Source: Bradyrhizobium sp. (GTDB lineage: Bacteria > Pseudomonadota > Alphaproteobacteria > Rhizobiales > Xanthobacteraceae). Taken from it: a stretch of DNA of 64,000 bases. The notes under the pieces were generated by a model that saw nothing but the letters and a program-made list of their open reading frames with translations, had not been told where the DNA came from and ran no database searches. Shown here one piece after another: positions 39,073-49,761 of the stretch. Positions within the stretch are counted from its first letter, which is position 1; each line of letters opens with the position of its first letter. Where the stretch lies: contig NZ_SSNA01000141.1 in the NCBI RefSeq assembly GCF_004799445.1, forward strand, positions 1 through 64,000. The letters are read 5' to 3'. A program made the translations under genes and the position numbers.

Positions 39073-40233
39073 ATGCTTGCGCGCGAACATCAACCTTCCC
39101 CGCCATCCGGCCTCAATCGCACCCCCTTGCATGCGCTGCATCTCGCAAGCGGCGGCAAGATGGTGCCGTTTGCCGGCTATGACATGCCGGTGCAATACGG
39201 AACAGGCGTGCTCAGGGAACACCTGCATACCCGAGCCTGCGCCGGCCTGTTCGACGTCTCGCATATGGGCCAGATCGCGCTGCGGCCGAAATCCGGCAAG
39301 CTCGAAGATGCGGCGCTGGCGCTGGAGCGGCTGGTGCCGCAGGACATCTTAGCGGTTGCGCCGGGACGGCAGCGCTACGCCCAGTTCACAAGTGAGTCGG
39401 GTGGCATTCTCGACGACCTGATGGTGGCGAATTTCGGCGACCACCTGTTTCTGGTCGTCAACGCCGCCTGCAAGGCTGCGGACGAAGCCCATCTGCGCGC
39501 CCATCTCTCGGATGTCTGCGTCATCGAGCCCCTCCCCGACCGCGCCCTGATCGCGCTGCAGGGACCAAAGGCGGAATCGGTGCTGACTAAATTTTGCGCC
39601 GATGCTCCCGCGATGCGATTCATGGACGCCGGTCCGCGCCGGGTTGGCGGCATCGAATGCTTCGTCTCGCGCTCGGGCTATACCGGGGAAGACGGCTTTG
39701 AGATCTCGGTCCCGGCCGAGGCGGCCGAGCGACTTGCCAAGCAGTTGCTTGACGGCACCGACGTGCTGCCGGTCGGGCTTGGCGCGCGGGATAGTCTCAG
39801 GCTCGAGGCCGGGCTTTGCCTCTATGGCCACGACATCGACGCCTCGACGACGCCGGTCGAGGGCGCGTTGGAATGGTCGATCCAGAAGAGCCGCCGCAGG
39901 GGCGGCGCGCGCGCTGGTGGATTCGGTGGCGCGGATTTGATCCTGGCCCAACTTGAACAGGGTGCACCACGCCGCCGCGTCGGCTTGCGTCCCGAGGGCC
40001 GCGCGCCCGTGCGCGAAGGCGCGCCGCTGTTCGCGGATGCGGATTCTTCGGAACAGATTGGCGCGGTGACCTCGGGCGGCTTTGGCCCCAGCCTCAACGC
40101 GCCGGTTGCGATGGGCTACCTGCCCGCGCCACGGGCTGCGCCCGGCGGGCTGGTGTTCGCCGAGCTGCGCGGCCAGCGCCTGCCGCTGCGGATCTCGCCG
40201 ATGCCCTTCATTCCCAACACCTACAAACGCTGA
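39073..40233 (+). CDS. gcvT: Glycine cleavage system aminomethyltransferase (T protein)
   Basis: This 386-residue tetrahydrofolate enzyme releases ammonia from the aminomethyl-lipoyl H protein. Motifs include KMVPFAGYDMPVQY, CAGLFDVSHMGQ, SRSGYTGEDGFEIS and GLGARDSLRLEAGLCLYGHD. The ATG at 39073 follows GAGGG; the longer frame overlaps the riboswitch. It heads gcvT-gcvH-gcvP and is controlled by the riboswitch. Confidence 0.96.
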   Translation: MLAREHQPSPPSGLNRTPLHALHLASGGKMVPFAGYDMPVQYGTGVLREHLHTRACAGLFDVSHMGQIALRPKSGKLEDAALALERLVPQDILAVAPGRQRYAQFTSESGGILDDLMVANFGDHLFLVVNAACKAADEAHLRAHLSDVCVIEPLPDRALIALQGPKAESVLTKFCADAPAMRFMDAGPRRVGGIECFVSRSGYTGEDGFEISVPAEAAERLAKQLLDGTDVLPVGLGARDSLRLEAGLCLYGHDIDASTTPVEGALEWSIQKSRRRGGARAGGFGGADLILAQLEQGAPRRRVGLRPEGRAPVREGAPLFADADSSEQIGAVTSGGFGPSLNAPVAMGYLPAPRAAPGGLVFAELRGQRLPLRISPMPFIPNTYKR

Positions 40234-40242
40234 GGATTTGTC

Positions 40243-40608
40243 ATGACGACGCTTTACACCGCCGATCACGAATGGCTCCGCATCGAGGGCGACGTCGCCA
40301 CCATCGGCGTAACCGACTACGCGCAGTCGCAGCTCGGCGACGTCGTGTTCGTCGAATTGCCGAAGGTCGGCCGCAGCCTGAAGAAGGCGGAAGCCGCCGC
40401 GGTGGTCGAATCCGTCAAGGCCGCCTCGGACGTCTACGCGCCGATTTCGGGCGAAGTGACGGAAGCCAACGACGCGCTGTCGGCCGAGCCGGCGCTGATT
40501 AATTCCGACGCCGCCGGCAAGGCCTGGTTCTTCAAACTGAGGATCGCCGACAAGAGCGAACTCGGCGGCCTGATGGATGAAGCCGCGTACCAGAAACATA
40601 TCGCCTGA
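40243..40608 (+). CDS. gcvH: Glycine cleavage system H protein
   Basis: This 121-residue lipoyl carrier shuttles the aminomethyl group between P, T and L proteins. The lipoyl lysine is Lys59 in [16 protein letters not shown]. It starts 9 bp after the gcvT stop. Confidence 0.97.
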   Translation: MTTLYTADHEWLRIEGDVATIGVTDYAQSQLGDVVFVELPKVGRSLKKAEAAAVVESVKAASDVYAPISGEVTEANDALSAEPALINSDAAGKAWFFKLRIADKSELGGLMDEAAYQKHIA

Positions 40609-40629
40609 GATGATGACCATGAAGAAGCC

Positions 40630-40728
40630 CGTCATGCCCCGCGAAGGCGGGGCATCCAGTAATCCCCGGCCTGTAACTGAACCGAGACGTCACGGCGTAC
40701 TGGATCGTCCGCCTTCGCGGACGATGAC
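40630..40728. repeat. Palindromic repeat between gcvH and gcvP
   Basis: CGTCATGCCCCGCGAAGGCG with GGGGCATCCAGTA on the left, and TACTGGATCGTCCGCC with TTCGCGGACGATGAC on the right, form an imperfect palindrome. It splits the gcv operon and could reduce gcvP relative to gcvH. Confidence 0.75.
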
Positions 40729-40758
40729 ACCGAATTTGAACTTTCCAGCGAGGCACCC

Positions 40759-43626
<2,868 letters not shown>

Positions 43627-43740
43627 CATAATTCGAAGGTAAGCAAGTCCCGCATTTTAGTGCGGCTCTGTTCTTGCAGCCATCGTCGCGCGCGCGTGCA
43701 TCTGCGCCGGCGAGCATTCCTGTCAGTGGTGACCACGCAA

Positions 43741-43791
43741 AACAAAGCGGGCGCTGCGAACGTCGGCAACTCAACGTCCGCAGCGCCCGCT
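43741..43791 (-). terminator. Rho-independent terminator of recA
   Basis: On the minus strand a 13-bp stem AGCGGGCGCTGCG/CGCAGCGCCCGCT (arms 43779-43791 and 43746-43758) is followed by TTGTTTTG. A second perfect hairpin, ATTCAGGTC/GACCTGAAT at 43801-43822, lies between it and the recA stop. Upstream bases 43627-43740 show nothing else. Confidence 0.85.
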
Positions 43792-43832
43792 GATGTCAAA
43801 ATTCAGGTCACGCGACCTGAATCGACCAAACC

Positions 43833-44927
<1,095 letters not shown>

Positions 44928-45025
44928 GGGTGGTGCTCCTTATGGCGGGGATTCGCTAGCGGGACAAACGGGCGGCAACGGGTTGAATCAGCGATTGATG
45001 GAACACTGTACCCTATTTGTTCCAG

Positions 45026-45040
45026 GTTCGCAATATGTTC
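45026..45040 (-). promoter_or_regulatory. LexA (SOS) box of recA
   Basis: GTTC-GCAATAT-GTTC is an exact match to the alphaproteobacterial LexA site GTTC-N7-GTTC. It lies about 100 bp upstream of the recA start. Confidence 0.88.
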
Positions 45041-45058
45041 TTTTCTGGGGCCTGGTAC

Positions 45059-45114
45059 TGGCCTAGTTCGACCCTCAGTGGCCTAGTTTGAAATCAGCAG
45101 TGGCCTGTTTTTGA
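45059..45114 (+). repeat. TGGCCT triple repeat, cluster A
   Basis: Three units TGGCCTAGTTCGA, TGGCCTAGTTTGA and TGGCCTGTTTTTGA begin at 45059, 45079 and 45101 (steps 20 and 22). The unit set is preceded by GGGGCCTGGTACTG. The same arrangement recurs at clusters B and C, each time upstream of a plus-strand small peptide gene. Confidence 0.8.
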
Positions 45115-45224
45115 AGTGTGATTTCTGTGTGATGTGCAGCACAGCGTCCAACCTGATCCCCGCGTACACCCGCATCACGGCTGGCGGGAATGGTCTCGCC
45201 CCAAAGGACAAACGGGAGACGACT

Positions 45225-45422
45225 ATGACCAACTTGAACAATCTCAGCGATGGTGACCTGGACCAGGTTTCCGGCGGAATGAGCTGCGGAGACGCAATTA
45301 CACTTGCCGGTTTCTATAATGGCCTCGCTAAGGTCTTGGGCGCGCTGGGCGACGCCGCAGGTAGCTCAAACGCCTCCGGCAAAAGTCAGGGTGTTCTGAC
45401 AGGCGCTTGCCCTAGCCATTAA
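45225..45422 (+). CDS. Small peptide with double-glycine leader (bacteriocin-like precursor)
   Basis: This 65-residue peptide begins MTNLNNLSDGDLDQVSGG, a clean double-glycine leader of the kind cut by peptidase-containing ABC transporters. The remaining 47 residues are small and Gly/Ala-rich, with a hydrophobic stretch AITLAGFYNGLAKVLGALG and two cysteines, one at each end, that could pair. The ATG follows GGGAGA with 6 bp spacing. No immunity or transporter gene is in the window. A bacteriocin or microcin-like role is inferred from the leader only. A sister peptide lies at 46302-46511. Confidence 0.78.
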   Translation: MTNLNNLSDGDLDQVSGGMSCGDAITLAGFYNGLAKVLGALGDAAGSSNASGKSQGVLTGACPSH

Positions 45423-45451
45423 GTTAACAAGGCTTATTGTGCACCAATTAG

Positions 45452-45479
45452 AAGAGGCCGCCTCAGTTGGCGGCCTCTT
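45452..45479. terminator. Conserved hairpin H1 (AAGAGGCCGCC-TCAGTT-GGCGGCCTCTT)
   Basis: An 11-bp perfect stem with loop TCAGTT ends in TTT on the plus strand. It follows the peptide gene and is the first of five copies in 2.2 kb. Read on the minus strand, the loop encodes AAC-TGA, a stop in the minus-strand genes that meet it. Confidence 0.8.
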
Positions 45480-45560
45480 TCAATCTGGAATGTCGTCGCG
45501 ATCAGTATGGCGGCGCGCGGCTTCGGCATCAGTGCGGCGCTTAAGACCGCGCAGGAAAAT
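45480..45560 (-). pseudogene. Truncated remnant of the 70-residue small-protein family
   Basis: The minus strand reads IFLRGLKRRTDAEAARRHTD and six more residues to a stop. It matches the C-terminal half of the protein at 45914-46126 (SIFLRGVKRRAEAH...). Upstream the homology is lost close to repeat cluster B, so the N-terminal half was removed. Confidence 0.6.
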
Positions 45561-45597
45561 TTGGTGCTGGCCTCGGCCAGTACCTGGGGCCTGGTAC

Positions 45598-45651
45598 TGT
45601 CCGTATTTGACCCCCGGTGTCCTAGTTTGTGGTTAGCAGTGTCCTAATTTG
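45598..45651 (+). repeat. TGTCCT triple repeat, cluster B
   Basis: Units TGTCCGTATTTGA, TGTCCTAGTTTGT and TGTCCTAATTTG start at 45598, 45618 and 45640, with the same steps (20, 22) and the same GGGGCCTGGTACTG flank as cluster A, but T replaces G in the third position. Confidence 0.75.
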
Positions 45652-45694
45652 CCGGAGCGTGTACCCTCTTCCTGTTTCAACAGGGGGAATACCG

Positions 45695-45895
45695 ATGGTT
45701 AGATTTCCAGTCGCACTTCTTATTCTTACAGCGATGTTGATGCTGTCGTTAGCAGGAAGCATGACCGATGCGAGGGCTGCGCCGAAACAGTGCTACAAAG
45801 GAGACGAAGCATGCATGAAGGAATGTTTCACGACCGGCGGAATCAACTGTGTACGATTGTGTGACAAGCATCGGAATAACCGGCCGCCTTGCTAA
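45695..45895 (+). CDS. Secreted six-cysteine small protein
   Basis: This 66-residue protein has a signal peptide (residues 1-28, ending DARA) and a basic mature part of about 38 residues with six cysteines at 33, 40, 44, 52, 56 and 66. The spacing is C-x6-C-x3-C-x7-C-x3-C-x9-C. The two C-x3-C motifs recall helical hairpin peptides. The ATG follows AGGGGGAAT. I do not recognise the family. It could be an exported toxin, antimicrobial or host-directed peptide, but this is a guess. Confidence 0.7.
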   Translation: MVRFPVALLILTAMLMLSLAGSMTDARAAPKQCYKGDEACMKECFTTGGINCVRLCDKHRNNRPPC

Positions 45896-45902
45896 GCCGT
45901 TC

Positions 45903-45930
45903 AAGAGGCCGCCTCAGTTGGCGGCCTCTT
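45903..45930. terminator. Conserved hairpin H2
   Basis: It is identical in the stem and loop to H1. It ends the six-cysteine gene on the plus strand and contains the last codons and stop of the minus-strand gene at 45914. Confidence 0.8.
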
Positions 45931-46126
45931 CGTCATCATCCTTGAACATATTGGCGAGGCGGTTGTGAGCCTCTGCCCGCCGCTTTACGCCGCGAAGAAA
46001 GATCGACAACCGATCTTCCAAATCCTTATAGCTTTCCGGTGAAAGCCTGCTTGGGATCGTCAGAGAAACCTCGCCTTCATCAAGGGAGAATTTCTCCTGC
46101 ACCGGACGCGTCAAGTGCTCCGGCAT
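45914..46126 (-). CDS. Small conserved-module protein, unknown function
   Basis: This 70-residue protein reads EVSLTIPSRLSPESYKDLEDRLSIFLRGVKRRAEAHNRLANMF and ends in an acidic EEAAN tail encoded inside hairpin H2. Two relatives lie nearby: a remnant at 45480-45560 and a divergent copy at 47227-47505. The start is right next to repeat cluster C and has only a weak ribosome site. An amphipathic helical protein of unknown role. Confidence 0.6.
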   Translation of the reverse strand: MPEHLTRPVQEKFSLDEGEVSLTIPSRLSPESYKDLEDRLSIFLRGVKRRAEAHNRLANMFKDDDEEAAN

Positions 46127-46150
46127 CGGACAGCACCTGGGGCCTGGTAA

Positions 46151-46205
46151 TGGCCTGTTTTGATGGTTAGTGGCCGGTTATGAAATCGGCAGTGGCCTAA
46201 TTTGA
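46151..46205 (+). repeat. TGGCCT triple repeat, cluster C
   Basis: Units TGGCCTGTTTTGA, TGGCCGGTTATGA and TGGCCTAATTTGA start at 46151, 46171 and 46193, again with steps of 20 and 22, and are preceded by CACCTGGGGCCTGGTA. The TTTGAAGTGTGA after the last unit is shared with cluster A. Confidence 0.8.
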
Positions 46206-46301
46206 AGTGTGACATCCATCACATCATCAATGAACGATGCCACGTACTCCTGCGACCACCGATTGAGAGGGAATGATCCCTCCGACCAACAGGAGAGTGA
46301 A

Positions 46302-46511
46302 ATGAGCGCGGAAATTCGTAAATTGAGCTTGGACGAACTTGATCAAGTTTCGGGTGGATCTCCGATTCCTGGGGGCGAGGTCATCCAAAACAACATGGGA
46401 ACCTTGGCGACCTTCAACAACGGTGCGTCGATCTGGATCAAGAATGATGGGACTATTCAGACTCAGACATCCCCCAATGGCCCGATAACGACGACGCGCC
46501 CCCCGGCGTAA
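46302..46511 (+). CDS. Small peptide with double-glycine leader, second copy
   Basis: This 69-residue peptide begins MSAEIRKLSLDELDQVSGG, a double-glycine leader nearly the same as that of the 45225 peptide. The 50-residue mature part (SPIPGGEVIQNNMG, then NNGASIWIKNDGTIQTQ) has no cysteine and is rich in Asn, Thr and Gly, so the two mature peptides are unrelated. The ATG follows AGGAGAG. Its leader RNA shares short blocks with that of the first peptide (TTTGAAGTGTGA, GGGAATG). A bacteriocin-type role is inferred from the leader. Confidence 0.75.
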   Translation: MSAEIRKLSLDELDQVSGGSPIPGGEVIQNNMGTLATFNNGASIWIKNDGTIQTQTSPNGPITTTRPPA

Positions 46512-46585
46512 CCGACGGTTACATCCAGCCTGATCATCAAGCGACGTAATACTCCCCGGCTTCACCGCCGGGGCTTCTGCTTGCG

Positions 46586-46605
46586 GGCCGCCTCAGTTGG
46601 CGGCC
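46586..46605. terminator. Conserved hairpin H3
   Basis: A shorter stem GGCCGCC-TCAGTT-GGCGGCC, with the same loop as H1 and H2. It lies between the second double-glycine peptide and the convergent P63C fragment, whose stop it encodes. Confidence 0.75.
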
Positions 46606-47057
46606 TCTTCGTTTGGTGGCGCAAGCCTTAGGCGCTCAATCTCATCGGCCATAAATAGGTCAGGCTGAGCGGGGGGAAACGCCTGTTTGAAAAGCGTTTC
46701 AAAAAACTTCCATTGCCCGTTCGGCGTTGCCCTAAGTAGCGTTGTAACCGCAGTTATTTGCTTATCGACATGCGGATTGCCAACATCCTCAGTCAGAAAT
46801 TGAAAGTGTTTTCGTTTGCGTCGTTTTGTTGCTGGGTCGGTAGGGTTTTTCCGGCGCAGGTCATCCAGCACCCCCGGGGGCAATTGCTCATAGATCAAGC
46901 TATTCGTTAGTTTGCCAACATACGCGGTGCGAGCAGTTGAGGCTGCATCGAATGGCCATCCCATCACGCGATAGATTTGCTCATAGAATGAAATCGGAAA
47001 TTTGGGAGTAGTCCTAATTTGATCCAGGTCCACTCTTCGCCGTTGCCGCACTGACAC
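46593..47057 (-). pseudogene. N-terminally truncated P63C-domain protein
   Basis: The 154 residues match the C-terminal P63C domain: FPISFYEQIYRVMGWPF, then YVGKLTNSLIYEQLPPGVLDDLRRKNPTD and HFQFLTEDVGNPHVDKQI. Full proteins of this family are about twice as long, so the N-terminal part is missing. The loss falls at a CCTAATTTGA unit (47010-47022) like those of the repeat clusters. The tail ends EEAAN, as in the 45914 gene. A short functional protein cannot be ruled out. Confidence 0.7.
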
Positions 47058-47080
47058 CCGAAATCTGCTATGCTTTGAGT

Positions 47081-47203
47081 ATGTTAGGAGTGCTGTTGGT
47101 AATTTTAGGTAGTTTTATTATCGGATTTACTGTCGGCTTCGGCGTTAGAGACGTGATCTCACGCCGCCGGCGACGGCGACATAGTAGTATTGCCTTGTGG
47201 TAG
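47081..47203 (+). CDS. Single-membrane-segment mini-protein with arginine-rich tail
   Basis: This 40-residue reading frame encodes MLGVLLVILGSFIIGFTVGFG, one membrane helix, followed by VRDVISRRRRRRHSS. The layout resembles small Bradyrhizobium membrane proteins of unknown role. The ribosome site is weak. Its stop overlaps hairpin H4, in the same arrangement as the other plus-strand genes here. Confidence 0.5.
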   Translation: MLGVLLVILGSFIIGFTVGFGVRDVISRRRRRRHSSIALW

Positions 47204-47223
47204 GCCGCCTCAGTTGGCGGCCT
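47202..47223. terminator. Conserved hairpin H4
   Basis: AGGCCGCC-TCAGTT-GGCGGCCT, followed by CTTT on the plus strand. It has the same core as H1-H3. Confidence 0.75.
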
Positions 47224-47226
47224 CTT

Positions 47227-47505
47227 TCATTCGTCGCCGGTTTTTCCAACCATCTCATCGAACTGCCGGATAGCATCCGCGTGGCGCTTTGCCTTACGCA
47301 AGAACAAGCTCGGATAGTCCGACAAGTCTTGATAACTATCAGTCGACAAAGATGCTGGGAATGTCAGCGCCACCGGCGCCCTCTTCCAAATTGAAGAGAA
47401 TGGCCAAAGAAACGGCCCCAGCTCGGGGGAGGGCTGAGACCGTTCTGGCTCGGCAGCGCTCAGCGGCGGCGAGCGCACCCGACTATTCCAAGGTTCCACC
47501 ACCAT
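47227..47505 (-). CDS. Divergent copy of the 70-residue small-protein family, possibly chimeric
   Basis: Residues from about 46 on (ALTFPASLSTDSYQDLSDYPSLFLRKAKRHADAIRQFDEM) match the 45914 protein (SLTIPSRLSPESYKDLEDRLSIFLRGVKRRAEAH). The first 45 residues are unrelated, proline-rich and of doubtful reality. The stop falls just before hairpin H4. It may be a remnant with a short functional core. Confidence 0.45.
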   Translation of the reverse strand: MVVEPWNSRVRSPPLSAAEPERSQPSPELGPFLWPFSSIWKRAPVALTFPASLSTDSYQDLSDYPSLFLRKAKRHADAIRQFDEMVGKTGDE

Positions 47506-47522
47506 ATTTGTTCCGAAAATAG

Positions 47523-47557
47523 TGGCCTATTTTGATCTGGCGAGTGGCCTATTTCGG
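47523..47557 (+). repeat. TGGCCT double repeat, cluster D
   Basis: Units TGGCCTATTTTGA and TGGCCTATTTCGG start at 47523 and 47545, with a step of 22 that equals the second step in clusters A-C. Confidence 0.65.
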
Positions 47558-47593
47558 CCAGCACCCGCATCCTGCATAAACCCATGGCCAATG

Positions 47594-47613
47594 GGCCGCG
47601 TCAGTTGGCGGCC
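47594..47613. terminator. Conserved hairpin H5, with a minus-strand remnant
   Basis: GGCCGC-GTCAGTTG-GCGGCC repeats the core of H1-H4. On the minus strand, bases 47693-47601 read FAVHQLDLSLREVRRVVGEGDEAAN to a stop. This short tail again ends in EAAN but is otherwise unrelated, and looks like the remains of another gene. Confidence 0.6.
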
Positions 47614-47710
47614 TCGTCACCTTCCCCAACAACCCGCCGCACCTCCCGCAAGGAAAGGTCAAGCTGATGGACGGCGAACGCGTCGTTTTGCCAGTAGCTG
47701 GGCACGGTAC

Positions 47711-47743
47711 TGGCCTGTTTCGACCCTCAATGGCCTAATTTGA
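47711..47743 (+). repeat. TGGCCT double repeat, cluster E
   Basis: Units TGGCCTGTTTCGA and TGGCCTAATTTGA start at 47711 and 47731 (step 20). A CGGTACTGGCC flank resembles cluster A. Confidence 0.65.
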
Positions 47744-47874
47744 CCCCCAGTCAGATTGCCCGCAAAATCGGGAACGTCCCGCAGCTTCGAGTGTTGGTTC
47801 GATATCACCGCGATTTTTGGGCAGTTATCGGTGACTGAGGGCGTTGTGCTCCCGCCGTAACGTGGAGCATCACG

Positions 47875-48048
47875 ATGACCAATATCCCCGAAAAATACCG
47901 GCACAAGGCGCTTGCCTGCGAAGGATTTGCGCGGAACGCGACCGACCATGCCACCCGCGATGCGTGGGTCGAGATCGCCATTGAATGGCACGCACTCGCC
48001 CATCGGGCCTCGAATGAATCCCAGTCGGTGTCGAAGCCGAACAGTTGA
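47875..48048 (+). CDS. Small conserved hypothetical protein
   Basis: This 57-residue protein reads MTNIPEKYRHKALACEGFARNATDHATRDAWVEIAIEWHALAHR. It is an amphipathic helical protein of a type I associate with Bradyrhizobium genomes; the function is unknown. The ATG follows GTGGAG. Confidence 0.6.
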   Translation: MTNIPEKYRHKALACEGFARNATDHATRDAWVEIAIEWHALAHRASNESQSVSKPNS

Positions 48049-48462
48049 AGCGTTCCAAATCATCACTGAAACCAAATAGCGCCCCGCCGTCGTCGTTGCG
48101 GGTGTCCGACTTGGGGCGCAGCACCCTGCGCCGGCGTCAACGTCATCAGGCGAAAAATCGCCTGCGCGAGCGGGCCTCTTGATCTCACTCAATACGACCC
48201 GTGGTGATCGGCTCCATGATGGTTTTGTCATTGCCGAACTGCCCCACAAGGAAGCTGCGACGTTGACATGGAGCCTTCGGATTCCCGGATCCGGAGGCTC
48301 TTTCGCGAGGTCGCCCAGGATGCGGCTCGGCGCTGGCTCGCGCGGGCGCGCGGCCTGTGTTGATTTTTCCGGATTTTTTTGAAAGCGGCGGTCAAAATTG
48401 AACAGAGGCCATTTTGCGTCTGTGCTCATCATGAAAGGGTGAATCGCAATGGGAGTTTTCCC
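48049..48462. other. Intergenic region without a convincing gene
   Basis: A 31-residue plus-strand frame at 48268-48363 (MEPSDSRIRRLFREVAQ...) exists but has no ribosome site. A TTTTTTT run lies near 48370. The 382-residue minus-strand frame across the region spans repeats and has no family features. Confidence 0.4.
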
Positions 48463-48654
48463 ATGAATTACAGGGGTATCGAATATTCGATTGCCGTGAC
48501 CCCGACGCCGGGTGTCTGGAAATGGCAGTTCCGAATCGGCGAAGAGGTCAAGACCGGCAAGACCGAAACGCGGATCGGCCTCCTGGCCGTCCGCCGGGTC
48601 CAGATGCGGATCGACCGCGCCCTCAAGCTGGCGGAGAGCGCGCCAACTACTTGA
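48463..48654 (+). CDS. Small conserved hypothetical protein
   Basis: This 63-residue protein (MNYRGIEYSIAVTPTPGVWKWQFRIGEEVKTG, then VRRVQMRIDRALKLAES) looks like a short beta-sheet followed by a helix. I recognise the type from Bradyrhizobium but know no function. The ATG follows GGGAG with 7 bp spacing. Confidence 0.65.
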   Translation: MNYRGIEYSIAVTPTPGVWKWQFRIGEEVKTGKTETRIGLLAVRRVQMRIDRALKLAESAPTT

Positions 48655-48967
48655 GTTCCGTGATTCCTGAGTTCCATGGCGAGCCGGCCGCCGGTCCGCG
48701 ATCGCATCAACGAACCCCCGGTCGTTCGGCGACAGCAACCGTGGAGCGCGTTTTCGCCACCGCCTTTTGCGCATCCGCACCGGCCGAACGCCGCTGCGTA
48801 TCGGCAACGCCCGCGGGCCATTTTTTTCCGAGCCTGCCGCCGGCCAAACTTATTGTTTCAGCCTGTCAAATCTACCGAAATAGATGATATGGTTTTTGCA
48901 GCACCGTAGTTCGTCGATGCGGCATTCCGAGATGACGGGCCCGGCCCGATTTGATCGCGAGTTGAAG
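48655..48967. other. Intergenic region without a convincing gene
   Basis: No ribosome site with a plausible frame is seen on either strand. The sequence is moderately GC-rich with no strong repeat. Confidence 0.4.
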
Positions 48968-49162
48968 ATGACTGTCCATGCACCAAAGCTTTTGACGCCC
49001 GAAGAGTTCGCCTCGCTGATCGAGATCGCGATCACCTCTCCCCACCCGACGATACCGGCGCTTCACCTGGCAAAGCTGATCAGCCTTGGCTACGTCGTCG
49101 TGACCGCCAAAGGTCCCGTCGTCACCGGCGACGGCCTGATCCGCATTACCGAGAGCGAATAG
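48968..49162 (+). CDS. Small hypothetical protein
   Basis: This 64-residue protein reads MTVHAPKLLTPEEFASLIEIAI through LISLGYVVVTAKGPVVTGDGLIRI. It has a helix followed by a small beta structure. The ATG at 48968 is preceded by GAG; an earlier ATG at 48917 has no ribosome site. No function is known to me. Confidence 0.6.
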   Translation: MTVHAPKLLTPEEFASLIEIAITSPHPTIPALHLAKLISLGYVVVTAKGPVVTGDGLIRITESE

Positions 49163-49315
49163 CCGCGAACGCGGCTCGCCCGGGGGCGAGACAGATGGCC
49201 GCGCCCAACCCGTAGATTCCCGGAATTGATCCATCCCGGATTCGGGAATCCACTGACTGACAATCTTGCGGGGTCTCACGCGCCCTGAGCGGTCCCAACG
49301 TATCGGGAGAGTATC

Positions 49316-49603
49316 ATGCCGCTCTATTTTTTTCGTATCCGGAATGGCCGCTATTCCGGCGCCTCCAGCCGAGGCGCCGAGTTTGCCGATCGCGATGCCG
49401 CCTGGCACGAACTGACCAGCGTTTGCGCCAATATCGTTGGCGGAATCTCCCGCAAACTCAAACTGGATTCCGAATGGGAAATGGAACTTCTGGACGAGTC
49501 CAAGCACCCGGTCTTTCGAATCCGCCTCGTGGCGGAGTCGATGGATAGAGCGGATTCGAACCAAGGCTTCCCCCGGCCGCGACCCGGGTCGGATATCTTT
49601 TAG
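49316..49603 (+). CDS. DUF6894-like small protein
   Basis: This 95-residue protein starts MPLYFFRIRNGRYSG and continues EFADRDAAWHELTSVCANIVGG and WEMELLDESKHPVFRIRLVAE, the pattern of the DUF6894 family common in Bradyrhizobium. The function is unknown. The ATG follows GGGAGA. The last 20 residues are unusual and may be an extension. Confidence 0.7.
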   Translation: MPLYFFRIRNGRYSGASSRGAEFADRDAAWHELTSVCANIVGGISRKLKLDSEWEMELLDESKHPVFRIRLVAESMDRADSNQGFPRPRPGSDIF

Positions 49604-49761
49604 CGTCGCGAAAATCCTTCAAAATAATACATCAGGGGTCTTTGGCTCAGAACCCGGGCGGCGGAGCGGCTGGCTCGGGCCGCTGCGTCGGCCTGAGCTC
49701 GACCGCATTGATTTGGATCAAGGGCGAAAAGGCCGCCGAGCCGTAAGAGTTCCCCGGTCAT

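Noticed and set aside
43801..43822. Perfect hairpin ATTCAGGTC/GACCTGAAT as a second recA terminator
   Set aside because: It has no T tract on either strand, and the stronger GC-rich hairpin with a T-rich tail lies just beyond it; it is noted only within the recA terminator entry.
47659..48807. 382-residue minus-strand open frame
   Set aside because: It runs across repeat cluster E and intergenic DNA, is Arg- and Ser-rich without domain features, and overlaps two better-supported plus-strand small genes.
49548..49610. Sequence resembling the T-arm and 3' end of a tRNA on the minus strand (GGTTCGAATCC)
   Set aside because: The flanking bases do not form a T stem, no anticodon or acceptor arm is found, and it lies inside a good protein-coding frame. 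A tRNA fragment at an attachment site remains only a remote possibility.
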